64,000 bases of DNA from Plumapathes pennacea (taxonomy: Eukaryota; Cnidaria; Anthozoa; Antipatharia; Myriopathidae), in contig OZ038468.1 in the NCBI GenBank assembly GCA_964036295.1, positions 17,114,683 through 17,178,682 of the forward strand, written 5' to 3'. Below, piece after piece: positions 60,301 to 64,000 of this stretch (position 1 is the first letter of the stretch; each line of letters starts with the position of its first letter). The notes beneath the pieces are model-generated. The model was not told the origin of the DNA. It made no database searches and saw nothing but the letters and a program-made list of their open reading frames with translations. The translations under genes and the position numbers were made by a program.

Positions 60301-63300
60301 GCTCTTCACGGCGGCGTCCACCTTCACGCGTACCTCCTCGTGCTTCAACGCTTGTTCAGGATCAACATCGTACGGCAACTTGCTGTATTTTTGTATAAAA
60401 TAATGAAAGAAACAATTAAAGAAACATTGTTTTTCATAGACATAGCAGTGTTCACTTCCAACTCCTGAACTGTCAAATGAAACCTAAAGGTGTGACCACT
60501 CAAATGAAAGCTCTCAATGAGTACATTCTAATAGCGGTGTTCACTTCCAACTCCTGAACTGTCAAATGAAACCTAAAGGTGTGACCACTCAAATGAAAGC
60601 TCTCAATGAGTACATTCTAATAGCAGTGTTTACTTCCAACTCCTGAACTGTCAAATTAAACCTAAAGGTGTGACCACTCAAATGAAAGCTCTCAATGAGT
60701 ACATTCTAATAGCGGTGTTCACTTCCAACTCCTGAACTGTCAAATGAAACCTAAAGGTGTGACCACTCAAATGAAAGCTCTCAATGAGTACATTCTAATA
60801 GCGGTGTTCACTTCCAACTCCTGAACTGTCAAATGAAACCTAAAGGTGTGACCACTCAAATGAAAGCTCTCAATGAGCACATTCTAATAGCAGTGTTCAC
60901 TTCCAACTCCTGAGCTGTTAAATGAAACCTAAAGGTGTGACCACTCAAATGAAAGCTCTCAATGAGCACATTCTAATAGCAGTGTTCACTTCCAACTCCT
61001 GAACTGTTAAATGAAACCTAAAGGTGTGACCACTCAAATGAAAGCTCTCAATGAGTACATTCTAATAGCAGTGTTCACTTCCAACTCCTGAACTGTCGAA
61101 TGAAACCTAAAGGTGTGACCACTCAAATGAAAGCTCTCAATGAGTACATTCTAATAGCAGTGTTCACTTCCAACTCCTGAACTGTCGAATGAAACCTAAA
61201 GGTGTGACCACTCAAATGAAAGCTCTCAATGAGTACATTCCATGTTCAAGTTGTTGTTGTGGCAATTTAAAGAGAAAAAGGCAAGGAGAAAGCTAACAAG
61301 ACCTGGCTTCTCCAGTCTCAGACTCCATCTGATTGACCCAAGCCTTGTACACCTCCACTGGATTGGTGTTGATAGAAAGAACCTTGTCGTTGAGAATGTC
61401 CTTAACCAGAGGTTGCAACAAATCTCGTAGAGAACCCTGGCCCTTTGTGCCCCTGTTGGAGAACACAAAGAATAATTAACCTTTTCTGCCCCAAACAATA
61501 CTATTTTTCCTCCTGAAAACAGGTGCATGTCAGCACCGCGATAGATTGCGAGTAGTCACTCCTTTTCCCTCCGAAAGATCGTATTGCGCGTGTCCAGTCG
61601 CTAGCGCAGAAGAATATGGCGCGCGAAAAACGGGGCGAGACAGGAAGAGTATGGCGCGCGTATTCCTCTTCCTGTCTCGCCCCATTGTTCGCGCGCCATA
61701 TTCTTCTGCGCTCGCGACTGGACACGGGCAATACGATCTTGGAAGGAAAAGGAGGGACTGCTGGCAGTCTAGCACCGCGAAAGATGGACAAGAAATCAAA
61801 ACTACAGATTTACTAACCACGATAAAGAGTTGCAACTGACCTGTTGAAGTTCACGACCATCTTAATGACTGTTGGGTTTCCGATCACAATATCCTGCATC
61901 GTGTCGACCTTGGATCTGCAATACAAACATCCAAGATAAGCTGATACATAGAGGATATTACACGGCGGCGCGAAGATATGAATTTTATTTTCGAGTGGTA
62001 AAAACAATATTTTATGAACGAGCGCTTCGCGAGTGAGTAAAATATTGTTTTTACCACGAGACAATAAAATCCATATCTTCAAGCCGCCGTGTAATTTTCT
62101 TTTTATTATATATAGACACGAGTGTTTTACGAGAAATTGCACAAACAACCGTGCAAAAGCGGGAAATGATTTCCATATCCATTTCCATATAAATACGCCA
62201 CTCGGGTCCCGGATGTAGTTTCGTATGGATTTTACGCACGGTATATTTCCCAGTAAAACACTCGTGTCTATATAATAAAAGCTGATACAGATAAATAAAC
62301 GTTAACTCGAGCATCGCTACGAATCTGTGCCCTCTGCACTATTCCTTTTGCCATGATAAAACTTTACGGCTTCTTTCAGTCTCTCACCAGAGATTTGATA
62401 GCTTGCTCAGACAAAAACTGACCAAAGCATCAATTCTCACTACATCACTCATACATCTTATTCTTGAGTGGTTGGGAGAATTCGCATTTAATCACTCACA
62501 AAACTTCCTCCCTCAGCGCCTTCTCAAACAGCTTCAGCAGCAGGTACTCTTCTCTTGAGTTCGACGCGTAGTTGTACAGCGTCAGAATAACAGATTCCAT
62601 AAAGTTGGTGGCCCGGCTTTGCGGCATGGCGAAGATGAGCTTGGCGAGGTAAGAGGGGTTGGTCTGCAGCAGGTAAAACAAGTGTTGATACGCCTCAAGC
62701 CGCTCCCGGCTCTCCTTGCTCAGCGACTTGATTCCCTTGGTTCGCTGCGCCACCATTCCGACGTCCTCCCTTTCCCTCTTCAGGTTCTTACCGTGGTGAA
62801 CCACGTCCTGAGTAAACAAAAAAACAAACAAACAAACAAACAAACAAACAAAGCTTAAGAATGAAGTTGAAGTCGAAGAAGCTTTAGTTAAGCAAGATAG
62901 CCCAGTCAGCTAAGAGGGCTGATGTCCGTAAGGGCACTGCACCCTCAACCCTTTCACTCCCAAGAGTGATCAAGTTCAATTTTCTCCTTCAGTTTCGGCA
63001 GCACAAATATATCACACAGTAAGGAGAACTTGGCTTTTGATACCTTGCTCAGATGATAGCTGATTAAACTATCAATTCTCACTAATTCACTCATATAGTT
63101 TCCCCTTAAAAGGTTGGGAGAATGTGTGCTTGAGAACATTGGGCTAGCACAAGTGTGGGATTCAGGATTTCTAGTCTTGAACATAACACTCATTGTCAAC
63201 TGCAGATGCTATTCTTTTCACGGGCGTCGGACTAGCGGGTTTTCCGAGCCCTGGCGCTTGGAATATAAAGAGTGTTTTCTAACATGCAGCGTAGCATGCC

Positions 63301-63758
63301 ACGTGTACCTACAATCATGGTCAAAATTGTTGGGACGATTTCATGTCCCCCCCATTCAATGTTGGGTAACTGAACATTGTTCGGCTTATAGCTGTACTCC
63401 GGCCAACATTGAATGGGGGGGAGGGAGAGACCTGAAAACAAGAAATATAAGACCCCATAGGTTGCATGGATTTACATTGTGCTCCGGATGTGCGTAAGGG
63501 GAGCGTCCCAACGACTTTTGACCATGATTGTAGTTTAGACGGAAGGAAGCAAAGACAACAACAACAGTGCGATGTACCAATCATGGTGTGAGAAAATTTC
63601 TCACACGTAATTGCATTATATCGAGTCTTTCCTGACCTGTAGCGTGATCCTGTTTTTCACCAGTAGTCCAATCTTGATGTCCATCAGGTTCAAATCGTGC
63701 TCCAGATGCTGATTGGAGCGTACTTCTGTCACCACTTTGGCGCGCATTCTTTGGATTT
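42863..63758 (-). CDS. IQGAP: IQGAP, C-terminal 764 aa, 18 exons (N-terminal half right of window)
   Basis: Cdc42/Rac effector scaffold linking GTPase signals to actin. Exons: 63758-63637, 62807-62500, 61915-61841, 61452-61303, 60382-60242, 59759-59675, 59398-59291, 58139-58083, 49080-49013, 48751-48516, 47932-47803, 47483-47396, 45799-45699, 45441-45327, 45035-44869, 44717-44595, 43578-43470, 42976-42863. All phases agree and the frame closes at TAA. The RasGAP-related domain shows LNLMDIKIGLLVKN, LEAYQHLFYLLQTNP, TLYNYASNSREEYLLLKLF, GNPTVIKMVVNFNR, YYRYMNPAIVAPDAFD and RRNLGSIAKLLQ. The arginine-finger position reads LFEKAL, without Arg, as in other IQGAPs that are not active GAPs. The RasGAP C-terminal domain follows (TKPVIYIS-like SKPVIYIS, LLDDLGD, RNQRRYRQRR, QRLYEKGVILEIEGL) and ends DLLQLQYEGVAVMKMFG then NLLIFLLNRKFYGK. 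The calponin-homology, WW and IQ parts are not in the window. Confidence 0.96.
43680..44570 (+). repeat. GAT/TGT trinucleotide array with 139-142-bp higher-order period
   Basis: The block GATGTTTATTGTTGTTGTTG followed by GATGATG/GGTGATG runs recurs at about 43903, 44042, 44181 and 44323, i.e. every 139-142 bp. Apparent open frames (poly-Val/Met, poly-His) are artefacts. The array fills most of the IQGAP intron after the exon 44717-44595 and starts about 25 bases from its donor. Confidence 0.93.
45060..45265 (+). repeat. (CAAT)n-type tetranucleotide tract
   Basis: Impure ATCA repeats with occasional substitutions, in the IQGAP intron between exons 45441-45327 and 45035-44869. Confidence 0.93.
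46573..47080 (-). pseudogene. Frameshifted fragment with 23-residue STPR-like basic repeats
   Basis: Read on the minus strand from 47080, the frame gives arginine-rich repeats of 23 residues: ETSEQQRMNADRKRHERKR then TPQREQHLNANRKLQEKKR. At about 46,830 the frame breaks; a shift of one base restores RKLRQQRMNADQKRHEQKR and TTPQREQRLKANRELQ, ending soon after. Such repeats resemble the STPR (score-and-three) motif. They occur in DNA-binding proteins and, to my knowledge, at the start of some Helitron-encoded replicases. It sits in an IQGAP intron, has no other domain, and is probably a decayed mobile-element piece. Confidence 0.55.
47505..47760 (+). mobile_element. Dispersed element ending AACAACCGGGCCC
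   Basis: Homologous to 7690-7915: shares GCCTGAAAACGGGAAGG, AGCTTTTTAGTTGGTC and GTTTGTTAGCCAAAAGG blocks. Lies in an IQGAP intron, ending about 40 bases before exon 47932-47803 in genomic order. Confidence 0.65.
47966..48173 (-). mobile_element. M1 MITE copy with both ends
   Basis: Begins AGCCCTTTCACTCCCAATAG and ends GCTTGGGAGTGAAAGGGTTA; ~208 bp. Intronic in IQGAP, just upstream (in transcription) of exon 47932-47803. Confidence 0.87.
48437..48498 (+). repeat. Poly-C and CT tract
   Basis: A run of about 18 C followed by TCTC repeats, near the end of IQGAP exon 48751-48516. On the minus strand it is purine-rich and lies just downstream of the donor. Confidence 0.9.
49097..49126 (+). repeat. 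Poly-A tract
   Basis: About 30 A residues, 16 bases from the exon at 49080. On the IQGAP strand this poly-T supplies the pyrimidine tract upstream of that exon's acceptor. Confidence 0.95.
49532..49627 (-). mobile_element. M1 MITE fragment
   Basis: Only the left half remains: TTAACACTTTCACTCCCAAG, then a CCTTCAGTTTCTCACCAGAA segment; it stops after AACTTGGCTTTTGG. Confidence 0.8.
49757..50010 (+). repeat. Duplicated GTCCTTCCCGTT hairpin segment
   Basis: AATCGAGTTATTTCACTCCG with a hairpin of GTCCTTCCCGTTGGTAC and its complement at 49,790-49,836 is repeated at about 49,955-50,010 with the loop lost. A third fragment (GTCCTTCCCGTTGGTACGAT) is at 50,224. Located upstream of the ephrin gene. 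Confidence 0.6.
50690..51040 (+). repeat. Duplicated segment, copy 1, upstream of the ephrin gene
   Basis: Aligns by eye to 52,225-52,700 through GGTTTTGGTAA, TTTGACAAGCGTA, a CCAGCAATAAAAA block and AACTCAGCCAAAA/AAATTCAGCCAAAA. Copy 1 lacks the MITE found in copy 2. Confidence 0.7.
51917..56285 (+). CDS. EFN: Ephrin-family ligand, complete, 4 exons, nested antisense in an IQGAP intron
   Basis: Cell-surface ligand for Eph receptor tyrosine kinases. Exons 51917-52044, 54357-54709, 55402-55515 and 56059-56285 give 273 aa. The start is in GCCGCCATGA, a strong context. Residues 1-29 are a signal peptide with a VLTLVLFVCVHLV core. The ephrin domain (about 31-196) starts VYRSLHWTPDNPVFISNSSD. It has IHVICPTP, LWIVYDKEGFETCN, NRQLMQCDKTLKLKYFPIVF, then GLEFTPGNEYYFLA and GGHCNDTKNGVSMKFKVYVC. 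Cysteines at 51, 71, 106, 126, 178 and 194 follow the family spacing. The C-terminus ends in a hydrophobic stretch (QVNILLNTHMLVVWTLL), suggesting a GPI-anchor signal rather than the cytoplasmic tail of B-type ephrins. GPI anchoring is an inference. Expression may interact with IQGAP transcription, since both strands are used. Confidence 0.9.
52225..52700 (+). repeat. Duplicated segment, copy 2, in ephrin intron 1
   Basis: Counterpart of 50690-51040, about 1.53 kb away and carrying an extra ~210-bp MITE (52370-52582). Start points TTTCCAGTCGGTCTGTTG and TTGCCAGTAGATCTGTTG correspond. Confidence 0.7.
52370..52582. mobile_element. MITE with TGCCGTGTTTACA ends
   Basis: Left TGCCGTGTTTACACGAGACA and right TCTCATGTAAACGCGGCA are inverted repeats, followed inward by CATTTACC and GGTAAATG. 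TTA flanks both ends. The paralogous site in copy 1 of the duplication (about 50,875) lacks it. Confidence 0.75.
52700..52729 (+). repeat. Poly-A tract
   Basis: About 30 A residues at the end of the duplicated segment in ephrin intron 1. The other copy (51,028) has only CAAAAGAAGAAAGG. Confidence 0.95.
52817..53001 (+). mobile_element. M1 MITE copy
   Basis: Begins CCTTTCACTCCCAAGCTTAA and ends GAAGTTGATCACTCTTGAAG. In ephrin intron 1. Confidence 0.78.
53326..53714. mobile_element. MITE with ~43-bp terminal inverted repeats and TAA target
   Basis: Left GGCCCCGTCCACACTACGCC and right GGCGTAGTGTGGACGGGGCC are perfect complements and extend inward through GGATAAATTTGAAAACGCAA. TAA flanks both sides, as with PIF/Harbinger-type elements (family knowledge). 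An internal second inverted pair is present. It has no transposase. Confidence 0.87.
54257..54330 (+). repeat. (ATT)n microsatellite
   Basis: About 17 pure ATT units, then degenerate, ending about 30 bases before ephrin exon 2. Confidence 0.95.
55619..55991 (+). mobile_element. Twin-hairpin element T1 in ephrin intron 3
   Basis: Hairpin A (55619-55831) is bounded by TTATTATATACATACTGAGA and its complement. Hairpin B (55840-55974) is bounded by CATGGAAAGTGC and GCACTTTCCATG with a loop rich in GCGAG/CTCGC. A near-identical copy lies inverted at 58253-58623. Confidence 0.85.
56286..58252. other. Segment between two inverted twin-hairpin copies, downstream of ephrin
   Basis: Contains the ephrin 3' flank and IQGAP exon 58139-58083. 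A 127-codon plus-strand frame at 57083-57466 has no motif I recognise, though it is long for AT-rich DNA. It could be chance or part of an ephrin 3' UTR. Confidence 0.45.
58253..58623 (-). mobile_element. Twin-hairpin element T2, inverted copy of T1
   Basis: Reads as the reverse complement of 55619-55991 with only scattered differences. Ends at TAGAGATTACTTCATGG on the left and GTATGTATATAATAAA on the right. Confidence 0.87.
58701..58726 (+). repeat. Poly-T tract
   Basis: Run of 26 T residues in an IQGAP intron. Confidence 0.95.
58782..59025. mobile_element. MITE with GGGCCCGGTTGTTC ends and GATAGCGCTATCC motifs
   Basis: Left GGGCCCGGTTGTTCAAATCG and right GCGCTTCGAACAACCGGGCC plus C are inverted repeats. 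GGATAGCGCTATCC-type palindromes lie near both ends, and a GCTGGTTGTTCAAAGAGTGG repeat lies inside. Shares only the terminal motif with 7690-7915 and 47505-47760. Confidence 0.82.
59118..59262. mobile_element. Degraded M1-like element
   Basis: Weak match to M1: CAGTAAGGAGAAGATGG, AAGCTAATCAGAGAC, AATTCTCCTAACACC. A similar fragment is at 55212-55300. Confidence 0.4.
59638..59661 (+). repeat. (CAA)n microsatellite
   Basis: Eight pure CAA units about 14 bases from the donor side of IQGAP exon 59759-59675. Confidence 0.93.
60448..61240 (+). repeat. 89-bp minisatellite, about 9 copies, IQGAP intron
   Basis: Unit starts GTGTTCACTTCCAACTCCTG and includes CCTAAAGGTGTGACCACTC. Unit starts at 60448, 60537 and 60626 give an exact 89-bp period. 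Copies are very similar, with single-base variants (GAACTG/GAGCTG, AGTACA/AGCACA). Reverse-complement units occur in NPHP1 introns. Confidence 0.95.
61558..61755. mobile_element. ~198-bp GC-rich palindrome (fold-back element)
   Basis: Two ~95-bp arms meet at a short centre near 61,657. The left arm reads GATCGTATTGCGCGTGTCCA then AGAAGAATATGGCGCGCG. The right arm gives CGCGCGCCATATTCTTCT and TGGACACGGGCAATACGATC. Located between IQGAP exons 61915-61841 and 61452-61303. Confidence 0.85.
61938..62289. mobile_element. Twin-hairpin element T3 with 11-bp flanking direct repeats
   Basis: AAGCTGATACA occurs at 61938-61948 and 62279-62289, flanking a ~330-bp element. Hairpin B (61955-62096) is bounded by ATATTACACGGCGGC and its complement. 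Hairpin A (62103-62278) is bounded by TTATTATATATAGACACGAG and its complement. Same A/B arrangement as T1 and T2. Confidence 0.85.
62355..62499 (-). mobile_element. M1 MITE fragment abutting an IQGAP splice donor
   Basis: Carries CAGTCTCTCACCAGAGAT, CATCAATTCTCACTACATCA and GGTTGGGAGAATTCGCATTT. Its recognisable end lies within about 10 bases of the donor of exon 62807-62500. Confidence 0.72.
62948..63125 (-). mobile_element. M1 MITE copy, one end lost
   Basis: Begins AACCCTTTCACTCCCAAGAG and ends GGTTGGGAGAATGTGTGC; the other terminal repeat is missing. In the IQGAP intron between the first two exons seen. Confidence 0.82.
63309..63533. mobile_element. TA-target MITE, copy 3
   Basis: CTACAATCATGGTCAAAA and TTTTGACCATGATTGTAG ends, with the internal CATTCAATGTTGG/CCAACATTGAATG pair. 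In the first IQGAP intron of the window. Confidence 0.88.
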
Positions 63759-63867
63759 CTGCAAGAAGGATAAATTAGTGGCGACTGTAAATCAAGTTCC
63801 CTGCATGTCGCACACAATTATTTATGGGGGTGGAGGGTACGCAGAGTTTAGACTCTCTCGATCTTTC

Positions 63868-63882
63868 TTTCGTCTTCCTTCC

Positions 63883-63922
<40 letters not shown>

Positions 63923-64000
63923 AGTCTTTCTGTTTCCTTCCTTCCTTCCTCTCTCCCTCTGTCTTTTTCTTTCTTCTTTCCTTTCTTTCTCTCTATCTAT
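63868..64000 (+). repeat. TC-rich tract at the window edge
   Basis: (CT)n and TTCC repeats run to the end of the window. The next IQGAP exon to the right is not reached. Confidence 0.92.

Overview
The window looks like nuclear DNA from an animal, most likely an anthozoan cnidarian such as a coral or anemone. Genes are split into many short exons with GT-AG introns. The four recognisable genes are metazoan families, and non-coding DNA is packed with short non-autonomous mobile elements and simple repeats. The animal assignment is firm from gene content. The cnidarian assignment is an inference from repeat style and gene structure.

Layout. (1) 1,898-13,190, plus strand: 23 exons of nephrocystin-1 (NPHP1), a ciliary transition-zone/junction scaffold. 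All splice phases close into one 595-codon reading frame; the N-terminal coiled-coil part was not found and probably lies left of the window. (2) About 14,150-29,200: a satellite array of ~335-bp monomers, ~4 in one orientation then ~40 in the other, with the switch inside a 31-bp arm that occurs inverted within each monomer. (3) 29,200-32,800: gene-free DNA with nested mobile elements. (4) 32,790-39,093, minus strand: a complete seven-exon CRTC (CREB-regulated transcription coactivator), 443 aa. (5) 39,094-42,862: gene-free. (6) 42,863-63,758, minus strand: 18 exons encoding the C-terminal 764 aa of an IQGAP (RasGAP-related domain plus RasGAP C-terminal domain); the N-terminal half lies right of the window. 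(7) 51,917-56,285, plus strand: a complete four-exon ephrin-family gene (273 aa) nested antisense inside the largest IQGAP intron.

The genes are functionally unrelated and do not form a cluster; the only structural relationship is the ephrin gene nested in IQGAP. Most of the remaining sequence is repeats: a ~205-bp MITE family with TTAACCCTTTCACTCCCA ends (about 15 copies or fragments, called M1 here), a TA-target MITE (three copies), twin-hairpin elements (four), an 89-bp minisatellite unit shared between NPHP1 and IQGAP introns, and several trinucleotide arrays. Exon boundaries were read by eye from splice sites, reading-frame continuity and recalled family motifs; no alignment was run.
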